From positions 1-6,325 of the forward strand of contig PNLG01000363.1 in NCBI GenBank assembly GCA_013822915.1: 6,325 nt of DNA, given 5' to 3'. The notes beneath the pieces were generated by a model that had not been told where the DNA came from, ran no database searches, and was given only the letters and a program-made list of their open reading frames with translations. Position numbers and translations under genes: made by a program. Positions 1 through 6,170 of the stretch are shown here, one piece after another (positions within the stretch are counted from its first letter, which is position 1; the number at the start of each line of letters is the position of its first letter). Source of the stretch: Sphingomonas sp. GTDB taxonomy: Bacteria; Pseudomonadota; Alphaproteobacteria; Sphingomonadales; Sphingomonadaceae.

Positions 1-1
1 G

Positions 2-1315
2 CTGCTCGCGCTGATCCCGTGGCTGGCGCGCGCGGTGCGACTGCCGCTTGTGGCAGCGGCAGCAGCAGCGGTGGCAGCGATCGGCTATACCGTGCTGACG
101 GTTGCAGAAGTGCCGACCGTGCGATCGTGTATCGCCGCGCTGCTTGTGCTGATGGCGCTCGCGATCGGGCGCGAGGCCGTGACGTTGCGGCTAGTGGCGG
201 CGGGCGCGTTGATTGTGTTGCTCCTGTGGCCAGAGGCGCTGGCCGGTCCCAGTTTTCAACTGTCATTCGCCGCCGTTGGCGCCATCGTCGCGCTGCACGA
301 ATCGCCACAGGTCCGGCGCTGGTTCGCGCGGCGGGAAGAGGGGTGGGTGCCGCATCTGGTCCGTCAGCTTGCCGCGTTGTTGCTGACGGGGATTGTGGTC
401 GAGGCAGTGCTTGCGCCGATTGCGCTGTTTCATTTTCACAAGGCCGGGCTTTACGGCGCATTCGCCAATATCGTCGCGATTCCGATGACCACCTTTATCA
501 TCATGCCGCTCGAGGCATTGGCGCTGGTGGCTGATATGGTGGGGGCGGGCGCGCCGATCTGGTGGCTTGCGGGGGCAGCGCTCGAAGCGTTGCTCACGCT
601 GGCGCGCGTGACGGCGGCGGCGCCGGGCGCGGTCGCGGTGATCCCGGCCATGCCCGGCGGGGCGTTCACGCTGATCGTCGGCGGGATGCTGTGGGCGGGG
701 CTGTGGCGGACGCGTGCGCGCTGGCTAGGAGTGGCGCCGATGGCGGCGGGCGCGCTGTGGACCTTGGCGACACCCTTACCCGATCTGCTGGTGACGGGGG
801 ATGGCCGCCACCTTGCGCTGCGCACGCCCGATGGGACATTGGCGATGCTGCGTGATCGCAGCGGCGATTATACACAGGCAATGCTGGCGGAAAATGGCGG
901 TGTCGATGGGGTGCCGGTTCTGCTGGCCGAACAGGATTTTGCGCGGTGCAGTGCCGATACCTGCGTGGCAGAGCGTTTGGCCGGAGCCCGGCGCTGGCGC
1001 ATCCTGGCCACGCGCAGTGCTTACCGGCTGGATGCCGCCGTGCTGATCGCGGCGTGCGCGACCGCCGATATCGTCGTGAGCGACCGCCGCCTGCCGCGCC
1101 GGTGCCGCCCGCGCTGGCTGAAACTTGATGCGGTCATGCTGGCGAAAACCGGGGGCGTTGCCATCAGCCTGCGGTCCGGCGGCGTGACGATGGTGCAGCG
1201 TTTGCGTGACGATCACCCGTGGCGACGGTCACCATCGGCTACCCCCGGCGACGGCCATCGGTGGCGGCGCGCGCCCGACCGCGCCCAAGCCGCCCGCCGC
1301 GCTGGTCAGTCGTAG
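2..1315 (+). CDS. comEC: ComEC/Rec2-family DNA-uptake channel protein, 3' part (5' end outside window)
   Basis: Inner-membrane channel of the ComEC/Rec2 family, which carries single-stranded DNA into the cytoplasm during natural transformation. The frame is open to the left edge, so 437 C-terminal residues are visible and the N-terminus is missing; the GTG at 35 lies inside the gene and is not a start. Residues about 14-256 hold roughly eight or nine hydrophobic segments. They include Competence-domain signatures: VPTVRS (37-42), FQLSF (85-89) and ANIVAIP (155-161). From about residue 260 a soluble domain follows, with a Cys pair (CSADTC, 316-321) and the stretch DIVVSDRRLPRRC (356-368). No HxHxDH metallo-beta-lactamase motif is visible; short alphaproteobacterial ComEC proteins commonly end this way. 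The last 30 or so residues are Arg/Pro-rich and probably disordered. The gene converges on lexA and overlaps its 3' end by 10 bases. Family assignment is firm; activity in transformation is inferred. Confidence 0.9.
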   Translation: MLALIPWLARAVRLPLVAAAAAAVAAIGYTVLTVAEVPTVRSCIAALLVLMALAIGREAVTLRLVAAGALIVLLLWPEALAGPSFQLSFAAVGAIVALHESPQVRRWFARREEGWVPHLVRQLAALLLTGIVVEAVLAPIALFHFHKAGLYGAFANIVAIPMTTFIIMPLEALALVADMVGAGAPIWWLAGAALEALLTLARVTAAAPGAVAVIPAMPGGAFTLIVGGMLWAGLWRTRARWLGVAPMAAGALWTLATPLPDLLVTGDGRHLALRTPDGTLAMLRDRSGDYTQAMLAENGGVDGVPVLLAEQDFARCSADTCVAERLAGARRWRILATRSAYRLDAAVLIAACATADIVVSDRRLPRRCRPRWLKLDAVMLAKTGGVAISLRSGGVTMVQRLRDDHPWRRSPSATPGDGHRWRRAPDRAQAARRAGQS

Positions 1316-1980
1316 CGTCGCAACAGACCCGAAAGCTTCCCCTGCACGCGCACCTGCCCGGGGTGATAACGCTGCGGGCCATAGCGCGGATTGGCCGGAT
1401 CAAGCCGCACCATCGCGCCGTCGCGTCGGAAATATTTGAGCGTCGCCTCGCTTTCGTCGATCAGCGCGACCACAATCTCGCCGTCGCGCGCCACTTCGGT
1501 GCGGCGGATCAGCGCATAGTCACCGTCGAGAATACCTGCCTCGATCATCGAATCCCCGGCCACTTCGAGCGCATAATGCTCGCCGCTGCCCAAAAGGGCC
1601 GCCGGGACTGCAAGCATCGCCGAATCCTCAAATGCCTCGATCGGAACACCTGCCGCAATTCGGCCGTGCAACGGGATTTCGACCACGTCATTGGCGGGCG
1701 GCGGCAGGTCGCGCACATTCGGCACCGATGCCGTCGTTGATGAAGCTTTCTTGCGAGCCTCTGCCCGCTCCGGCATCCGCAACACCTCAAGCGCACGGGC
1801 GCGATTGGGCAGGCGGCGGATAAACTCCCGTTCCTCCAGCGCGCTGATGAGCCGGTGAACACCCGACTTCGATTTCAGATCAAGCGCTTCTTTCATCTCT
1901 TCAAAAGAGGGGGAGACGCCCGACTCGCTCAGCCGGTCGTTGATGAAGCAAATAAGTTCATGTTGCTTGCGCGTCAGCAT
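1306..1980 (-). CDS. lexA: LexA, SOS-response transcriptional repressor
   Basis: Represses DNA-damage genes until RecA filaments on single-stranded DNA trigger its self-cleavage. The 224-residue protein is slightly longer than the 202 of E. coli LexA, which is usual for alphaproteobacteria. Residues 1-67 form the winged helix-turn-helix domain (opening MLTRKQHELI, with SFEEMKEAL and SGVHRLI). A polar linker covers about 68-98. The S24 peptidase domain follows: cleavage site Ala110-Gly111 in GRIAAGVPIEA, nucleophile Ser144 in AGDSMIEAG, and general base Lys182 in EATLKYFRR. The start at 1980 is chosen because GGAGG lies 5 bases upstream and the protein then begins with the family-typical MLTRKQ. 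An in-frame ATG at 1995 would add five residues but sits almost against the SOS box and has no clear ribosome binding site. The gene is probably autoregulated through that box. It follows moeA after 57 bases and may also be reached by read-through from the trp/moa run. Confidence 0.97.
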   Translation of the reverse strand: MLTRKQHELICFINDRLSESGVSPSFEEMKEALDLKSKSGVHRLISALEEREFIRRLPNRARALEVLRMPERAEARKKASSTTASVPNVRDLPPPANDVVEIPLHGRIAAGVPIEAFEDSAMLAVPAALLGSGEHYALEVAGDSMIEAGILDGDYALIRRTEVARDGEIVVALIDESEATLKYFRRDGAMVRLDPANPRYGPQRYHPGQVRVQGKLSGLLRRYD

Positions 1981-1985
1981 TGCGG

Positions 1986-1990
1986 CCTCC
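1986..1990 (-). promoter_or_regulatory. Ribosome binding site of lexA
   Basis: GGAGG on the minus strand, 5 bases before the ATG at 1980. It decides between the two in-frame ATG codons at 1980 and 1995 in favour of 1980. Confidence 0.8.
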
Positions 1991-1998
1991 AACATCGG

Positions 1999-2013
1999 GA
2001 ACAGACGCTGAAC
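1999..2013 (-). promoter_or_regulatory. SOS box (LexA operator) upstream of lexA
   Basis: The minus strand reads GTTC-AGCGTCT-GTTC, a perfect match to the GTTC-N7-GTTC direct repeat that LexA binds in alphaproteobacteria. It ends 18 bases before the lexA start at 1980, where a bound repressor would block initiation. The inferred role is negative autoregulation of lexA. I saw no second perfect copy in the window, so the other genes are not obviously direct SOS targets. Confidence 0.9.
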
Positions 2014-2035
2014 GATTAGGCAACAAAAAGGTCAA
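2007..2035 (-). promoter_or_regulatory. Possible lexA promoter (weak)
   Basis: The minus strand carries TTGACC at 2035-2030, a good alphaproteobacterial -35 match. A 17-base spacer places the -10 at 2012-2007 (TTCAGC), which is a poor hexamer. That -10 would lie inside the SOS box, as expected for LexA repression. Only the -35 and the geometry support this call; the true -10 may differ by a base or more. Confidence 0.3.
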
Positions 2036-2037
2036 AG

Positions 2038-3219
2038 TCAAGCGAGTGGTAGGATTTGCACCGAGTCGCCGATTTCGGCGGCGCCCGCGCCAATTGGCCG
2101 ACGCACCAGGCAGTCCGCGCGCGCCAGCATTTGCAGCATCGAACTGTCTTGCCGTCTAGCAGCAAAGACGCGGCCATCGCGGATTTCGCCGCGCAGATAA
2201 TCCTCGCGCCCGTCATTGGTTGGCAGCGCTTCGCCCAGCGCGGCGCTCGTCCAGCCGGGCATCGGGTCGCGCGCGCCCGCCATGGCGGCCATCAGCGGGC
2301 GGAGGAACAGCGTCGCACCGACAAAGGCGGAGACAGGATTACCCGGCAGGCCGAGCACCACCGCTCGCCCCAGCCGACCCGCCATCATCGGCTTGCCCGG
2401 TCGCATCGCGATCCGCCAAAAGTCGATTGCGCCGCCTGCTGCGGCAAGGGCGGGGCGGACCAGGTCATGATCGCCAACCGATGCACCGCCCGTCGTCACG
2501 AGAATGTCGGCGTCGACCGCAGCAAAGGTGGCAGTGAGCCGGTCGAGCCTGTCAGGCACAATCCCCAGATCGACGCAATCGACGGGCAGGCTGGCGAGCA
2601 GCCCCGCCAGCATCACGCCATTGGATTCGGGCAATTGCCCGGTCGCAAGTGGTCGCCCCGGCGGCACCAGCTCATCGCCGGTCGCCAGAAGCGCGACCCG
2701 CAACCGCCTGCGCACCGGGAGTGTCGCGTGCCCGGCGGCCGCCGCCAGCCCGAGCCGCGCGGGCGTGAGCCGTTCGCCCGCGCTGAGCAGGACATCGCCT
2801 GCGCTGAAATCCAGCCCCATCGGTCGCACATTGGCGCCGCACCGGGGCGGCCCGTCGCCGGTCATACGCAGCGTCGTCCCCTCGCGCTGCGCTTCCTCCT
2901 GCACCAGCACGGTGTCGGCGCCGGGCGGCATGATCGCCCCGGTGAAGATGCGCACCGCCTGATGCGGCCCCACGGTGCCGCCAAAGGGGCGGCCCGCCGC
3001 ACTTTCGCCCACCACCGCGATCGGTCCGGGCAGATCGGCATAGCGCACCGCATAGCCGTCCATCGCCGACAGGTCCGTCGATGGCTGGGTTCGGGTCGCT
3101 ACCATGTCCTCAGCCAGCCACCGCCCGCAGGCGGCGTGCAGCGGCACCGACTCGACTGCCACCGGCGTGCCGAGCGTGAGCAGCCGCACCTGCGCGTCCG
3201 CCACCGGTATCAGAGTCAC
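2038..3219 (-). CDS. moeA: MoeA, molybdopterin molybdenumtransferase
   Basis: Cytoplasmic enzyme that inserts molybdate into adenylylated molybdopterin, the final step of basic molybdenum cofactor synthesis. The 393 residues are near the family norm (E. coli MoeA has 411). Visible signatures in order are TDLSAMDGYAVR (48-59), RIFTGAIMPPGADTV (90-104), ATGDEL (179-184), LVTTGGASVGDHD (240-252), RPGKP (273-277) and GLPGNPVSAF (290-299), followed by the C-terminal small domain with QDSSMLQMLARAD (357-369). The start is taken as GTG at 3219 because it shares GTGA with the moaC stop and has GGAG 9 bases upstream. The frame stays open for 82 further codons to an ATG at 3465, but that part is an Arg/His-rich shadow of moaC with no MoeA character. 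Expression is probably coupled to moaC. No terminator is visible after its stop. Confidence 0.96.
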   Translation of the reverse strand: MTLIPVADAQVRLLTLGTPVAVESVPLHAACGRWLAEDMVATRTQPSTDLSAMDGYAVRYADLPGPIAVVGESAAGRPFGGTVGPHQAVRIFTGAIMPPGADTVLVQEEAQREGTTLRMTGDGPPRCGANVRPMGLDFSAGDVLLSAGERLTPARLGLAAAAGHATLPVRRRLRVALLATGDELVPPGRPLATGQLPESNGVMLAGLLASLPVDCVDLGIVPDRLDRLTATFAAVDADILVTTGGASVGDHDLVRPALAAAGGAIDFWRIAMRPGKPMMAGRLGRAVVLGLPGNPVSAFVGATLFLRPLMAAMAGARDPMPGWTSAALGEALPTNDGREDYLRGEIRDGRVFAARRQDSSMLQMLARADCLVRRPIGAGAAEIGDSVQILPLA

Positions 3220-3689
3220 GCCGGGCGTCTCCAGTCGCCCGATTTGCCGCCGGTCTTGCTGATGAGGCGGATGTCGCCAATCACCATCGCCTTGTCGAGT
3301 GCCTTGGCCATGTCGTAAATGGTGAGCAGCGCGACGCTCACCGCGGTCATCGCCTCCATCTCGACCCCCGTAGCGCCCGTGCAGGCGCAGGTGGCGGTCA
3401 CTGTGATGCCGGCGGCATCGGGAGAAAGGTCGATGGTGACGCTGCTCAGCGGCAGCGGGTGGCATAGCGGGATGAGGTCGCTGGTGCGCTTTGCCGCCAT
3501 GATGCCAGCGATCCGCGCCACCGCCAGCACATCGCCCTTCTTCGCAGCGCCGGTTGCAATCGCATCGGCGGCGGTCGCCGACATGGTGATGCGCCCGCGA
3601 GCAGTCGCCACCCGCGTCGTTGCCACCTTGTCCCCCACATCGACCATGCGGGCGGCACCCGAGGCGTCGAGATGGGTGAGGTCGCTCAT
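3216..3689 (-). CDS. moaC: MoaC, cyclic pyranopterin monophosphate synthase
   Basis: Works with MoaA to turn GTP into cyclic pyranopterin monophosphate, the first stage of molybdenum cofactor synthesis; MoaC converts the 3',8-cyclo-GTP intermediate. The 157 residues compare with 161 in E. coli. Conserved parts are LTHLDASGAARMVDV (4-18), KKGDVLAVARIAGIMAAKRT (50-69) with active-site Lys51 and Lys67, PLCHPLPLS (74-82), GVEMEAMTAVSVA (108-120) with two conserved Glu, and YDMAKALDKAM (125-135) with Asp126 and Lys129; SKTGGKSGDW (144-153) lies close to the C-terminus. All the catalytic residues I can place are present. The ATG at 3689 overlaps the trpC stop (ATGA), and its own stop overlaps the moeA start (GTGA). 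No strong ribosome binding site precedes it, so translation is probably coupled to trpC. moaA, moaD and moaE are not in the window. Confidence 0.97.
   Translation of the reverse strand: MSDLTHLDASGAARMVDVGDKVATTRVATARGRITMSATAADAIATGAAKKGDVLAVARIAGIMAAKRTSDLIPLCHPLPLSSVTIDLSPDAAGITVTATCACTGATGVEMEAMTAVSVALLTIYDMAKALDKAMVIGDIRLISKTGGKSGDWRRPA
3229..3232 (-). promoter_or_regulatory. Ribosome binding site of moeA
   Basis: GGAG on the minus strand, 9 bases before the GTG at 3219 and inside the 3' end of moaC. It supports the GTG start for moeA over any of the upstream in-frame codons. Confidence 0.6.
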
Positions 3690-4471
3690 GCCAGCATCGC
3701 GCGGGTGGCGGCTTCGACGTTATCGGCGCGCATCAATGCTTCGCCGATCAGGAAGCAGTTGACGCCATGCGCGCGCATCGCCGCCAGGTCATCGCGGGAT
3801 GACAAGCCGCTTTCAGCAACGAAGGTGCATCCCTCTGGCGCCTTGCCGATCAGTTCATAGGTCCGATCAAAACTGACCGTAAAGTCGCGCAAGTCGCGGT
3901 TGTTGACGCCGATCAACCGCGATTTGAGCTTGAGCGCGCGCGCCAGTTCCTTCGCATCATGCACTTCGACCAGCACATCCATGCCGCATTCGATCGCGGC
4001 GGCCTCAAGCTCGGCAAGCTGATCGTCGCCCAGCGCTGCCATGATCAGCAGGATGGCATCGGCCCCCAGCGCGCGCGATTCGACCACTTGCCATGGGTCG
4101 ATCATGAAATCCTTGCGCAAAACGGGGAGGTTGGTGGCGGCGCGCGCCGCCTCCAGATAGCTGTCGGCGCCCTGAAACCAATGTTCGTCGGTCAGCACCG
4201 AGAGGCACGTCGCGCCGCCTGCCTGATAGGCTTTGGCATGGGCTGGCGGGTCGAAGTCCGCGCGGATGACGCCCTTTGACGGGCTGGCCTTTTTAATTTC
4301 GGCGATGAGCGCCGGGCCGGTCGCTGCACGCCCGTCAAGCGCAGCCCGAAAGCCACGCGGCGGATCGCAGCGGGCGATTGCGGCATCAAGGTCGGCAAGT
4401 GGGGAACAGGCTTTTCGTGCAGTCACATCGGCGCGTTTGGTTTCGAGAATTCGGTCGAGAATATTGATCAT
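3686..4471 (-). CDS. trpC: TrpC, indole-3-glycerol-phosphate synthase
   Basis: Closes the indole ring: it converts carboxyphenylamino-deoxyribulose phosphate to indole-3-glycerol phosphate with loss of CO2 and water, the fourth step from chorismate to tryptophan. It is a 261-residue single-domain TIM barrel, not the TrpC-TrpF fusion of E. coli. Catalytic positions are visible: Glu58 and Lys60 in AEIKKASPSKG, Lys120 in LRKDF, Glu169 in LVEVHD, Asn190 in GVNNRDL, and Glu220-Ser221 in AESGLSSR. The phosphate-binding end FLIGEALMRA (240-249) is intact. The ATG at 4471 is preferred because it forms ATGA with the trpD stop and gives the usual opening MINILDRIL. An in-frame ATG at 4489 would add six residues inside trpD. 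No clear ribosome binding site precedes the start, so coupling to trpD is likely. trpF is absent here. Confidence 0.97.
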   Translation of the reverse strand: MINILDRILETKRADVTARKACSPLADLDAAIARCDPPRGFRAALDGRAATGPALIAEIKKASPSKGVIRADFDPPAHAKAYQAGGATCLSVLTDEHWFQGADSYLEAARAATNLPVLRKDFMIDPWQVVESRALGADAILLIMAALGDDQLAELEAAAIECGMDVLVEVHDAKELARALKLKSRLIGVNNRDLRDFTVSFDRTYELIGKAPEGCTFVAESGLSSRDDLAAMRAHGVNCFLIGEALMRADNVEAATRAMLA

Positions 4472-5463
4472 GAATAGGCAATCCAGCAATCGAGCAACGC
4501 ATTGGCGAGTCCGTTGTCGAGTATTTCGCGCGCTTCCTCCGCCCCGTTACACAAAGTGTCGGCATGTCCCGCCACTACCAGCGCGGCAGCGGCATTCAGC
4601 ACCACGGCATCCCGGTAAGCGCCAGCCTCTCCCATCAGCAACCGGCGCAGCGCGGCGGCATTATAGGCCGGATCACCGCCCCGGATCGCGGCAATCGGAT
4701 GGCGCGGCAGGCCCGCATCCTCGGGCACGATCCGCGGCCCCAGCCCCACATCGCCAATCGCGACCGCCACCGTCGGCCCGGCACCGGACACTTCGTCCAA
4801 CCCCTCCTCGCCCGACACCACCAGCGCACGCTCGGTCCCCAATTCGGCGAGTGCGGCGGCATAGACGGGCGCATAATCGGGCCGGGCAATGCCGATCAAC
4901 TGGCGCGTCACGCGCGCGGGATTGGCCAGCGGCCCCATCAGGTTGAAGATCGTGCGCTTGCCGATGCGTTTGCGAATGGGCGTAATGCGCGCCATCGCCG
5001 GGTGGTGATTGGCCGCGAACAGGAAGCAGATGCCGATGTCGCGCAAGCTCGCCTCAGCCGTCGAACCGGCGCGGTCCATGTTCAGCCCCAGCGCCTCCAG
5101 CGTGTCGGCCGCGCCCGCTTTTGAGGAGGCGGCGCGATTACCATGTTTGGCCACCGGCACCCCGCACGCCGCCACAATCAGCGACACCGCCGTTGATACG
5201 TTGAGCGTGTGGTGCCCGTCTCCCCCTGTGCCGCACACGTCGATCGCCCCTGTGGGCGCCGCAATCGGGATTAGCCGTTCGCGTAAAGCGCGCGCGGCCT
5301 CGGCAATTTCGGTCGCGGTCTCGCCGCGCAGGCTGAGCGCGATCAGGAAATCGGCGATTGCCGCCTCGCTCGTGCGCGCGTCGAGAATGTCGGCAAAGGC
5401 TTGTGCCGCTGCCTCTCGCGTCAGCGGCTGCGCTGGGTCGGGCAGCGTAACTGCCCCCGTCAC
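4468..5463 (-). CDS. trpD: TrpD, anthranilate phosphoribosyltransferase
   Basis: Transfers phosphoribose from PRPP to anthranilate, the second step of tryptophan synthesis. The 331 residues are typical of a stand-alone TrpD, without the glutaminase fusion found in E. coli. After a helical N-terminal domain the PRPP- and anthranilate-binding motifs appear in order: CGTGGDGHHTLNVST (77-91), KHGNRAASSKAGAADTLEAL (106-125), ANHHPAM (151-157), RTIFNLMGPLANP (170-182) and GLDEVSGAGPT (221-231), where Asp223-Glu224 fit the metal-binding DE pair. The start is GTG at 5463, sharing GTGA with the trpG stop; the conserved body begins about 20 residues in, which fits the family. Translation is probably coupled to trpG, because only a weak purine stretch precedes the GTG. 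The stop overlaps the trpC ATG. Confidence 0.97.
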   Translation of the reverse strand: MTGAVTLPDPAQPLTREAAAQAFADILDARTSEAAIADFLIALSLRGETATEIAEAARALRERLIPIAAPTGAIDVCGTGGDGHHTLNVSTAVSLIVAACGVPVAKHGNRAASSKAGAADTLEALGLNMDRAGSTAEASLRDIGICFLFAANHHPAMARITPIRKRIGKRTIFNLMGPLANPARVTRQLIGIARPDYAPVYAAALAELGTERALVVSGEEGLDEVSGAGPTVAVAIGDVGLGPRIVPEDAGLPRHPIAAIRGGDPAYNAAALRRLLMGEAGAYRDAVVLNAAAALVVAGHADTLCNGAEEAREILDNGLANALLDCWIAYS

Positions 5464-6044
5464 GCGGTTGCCGCCTGCGCCACGCCGGCCAGCTTCAGGA
5501 AATTGGCAAGCATTGCATGGCCATGCTCGGTCGCGATGCTTTCGGGGTGAAACTGCACGCCGTGAATGGGGAGCGTTGCGTGGCGAAACCCCATAACTGA
5601 TCCGTCATCGGCGGTGGCGTTCACGACAAGCGTGTCGGGTGCCCCCTCCACAATCAGCGAGTGATAGCGCGTCGCGACAAAGGGTGAGGGGAGCCCCGCG
5701 AACAACCCGCTGCCGTCATGGCTGACCGGCGAGGTTTTGCCATGCATCAGCCCGCCGCGCACCACGCGCCCGCCAAAATGCTGGCCGATCGCCTGATGCC
5801 CCAGGCACACGCCGAGGAGCGGTTTGCCCGCATCCGCACAGGCGGCCACCAGATCGAGCGAGACTCCGGCGTCGTCCGGCGTCTTTGGACCCGGCGAAAT
5901 CAAAAAGCCGTGTGCGTTGCTGGCGAGCGCTTCGGCGGCGGTTAGCGCATCATTGCGCACCACTTTCACGTCGGCCCCCAATTCCATCAGATAATGGACC
6001 AGGTTCCAGGTGAAGCTGTCATAATTGTCGATGACGAGGATCAT
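5460..6044 (-). CDS. trpG: TrpG, glutamine amidotransferase subunit of anthranilate synthase
   Basis: Hydrolyses glutamine and passes ammonia to TrpE, which makes anthranilate from chorismate. It is a class I amidotransferase of 194 residues, the usual size. The N-terminus DNYDSFTWNLVHYL (6-19) is diagnostic of the TrpG/PabA group. The catalytic triad is complete: Cys80 in GVCLGHQAIGQ, with His166 and Glu168 in QFHPES. The loop SPGPKTP (50-56) has Lys at a position often filled by Gly or Cys. The ATG at 6044 has a modest AAGGG 9 bases upstream. This is the first gene of the minus-strand run within the window; trpE is not adjacent on the right, where a divergent gene begins. TrpG may also serve as PabA in folate synthesis, as known for some bacteria with a single such subunit; the sequence cannot settle this. 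Confidence 0.96.
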   Translation of the reverse strand: MILVIDNYDSFTWNLVHYLMELGADVKVVRNDALTAAEALASNAHGFLISPGPKTPDDAGVSLDLVAACADAGKPLLGVCLGHQAIGQHFGGRVVRGGLMHGKTSPVSHDGSGLFAGLPSPFVATRYHSLIVEGAPDTLVVNATADDGSVMGFRHATLPIHGVQFHPESIATEHGHAMLANFLKLAGVAQAATA

Positions 6045-6170
6045 TGTCGACGGCCCTTAGCCGCCAGCGCGCGCGGGGGGAAGGGGCCCCGCCGCACCAG
6101 AGCGCGGCGCTTGTTCACCAATGCGAAAGCTGCCACTTGCCATAACCGGGGCCTGATTAGGAGTTTTGCC
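6045..6170. other. Divergent intergenic region between trpG and the secreted-protein gene
   Basis: This 126-base spacer should contain the promoters for both flanking genes, but I cannot point to a convincing -35/-10 pair on either strand. It is very GC-rich in the trpG-proximal half. There the minus strand can form a 6-bp stem (GCGGGG with CCCCGC, 8-base loop, about 6073-6092) that might lie in the trpG leader. No T-run follows the stem and no cluster of Trp codons is present, so classical trp attenuation is not supported. No SOS box is visible. Confidence 0.5.
6159..6163 (+). promoter_or_regulatory. Ribosome binding site of the secreted-protein gene
   Basis: AGGAG, 7 bases before the ATG at 6171. 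It is a strong site that supports both the start codon and the reality of the short partial gene that follows. Confidence 0.75.

Noticed and set aside
35..37. GTG as a start codon for the left-hand gene
   Set aside because: The frame is open to position 2 and the hydrophobic ComEC sequence continues upstream, so this is an internal Val codon of a truncated gene.
53..79. GCA/GCG repeat run
   Set aside because: It encodes an Ala/Val-rich part of a ComEC membrane segment; an ordinary coding low-complexity stretch rather than a functional repeat.
19..855. Other open frames overlapping comEC on both strands (for example 19-534 + and 451-825 -)
   Set aside because: They are Ala/Arg/Gly-rich translations in alternative frames of comEC, with no signatures, and comEC matches its family across the whole stretch.
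2056..3318. Long plus-strand open frame (420 codons) opposite moeA
   Set aside because: It is Arg/His/Gln-rich with no family features and lies entirely antisense to moeA, whose motifs are complete. In GC-rich genomes such antisense frames stay open because of codon bias.
3220..3465. N-terminal extension of moeA to an ATG at 3465
   Set aside because: The 82 extra codons translate to an Arg/His-rich sequence that is the shadow of moaC. The GTG at 3219 with GGAG and the GTGA overlap is the better start.
4233..5124. Plus-strand open frames opposite trpC and trpD (237 and 186 codons)
   Set aside because: Low-complexity Arg/Pro/His-rich translations antisense to well-conserved genes; no ribosome binding site or domain supports them.
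6057..6143. Short minus-strand open frame (28 codons) ahead of trpG, as a possible trp leader peptide
   Set aside because: It contains no Trp codons and no good ribosome binding site precedes its ATG. Its stop overlaps the AAGGG before trpG, which could allow coupling, but nothing else supports a real peptide.
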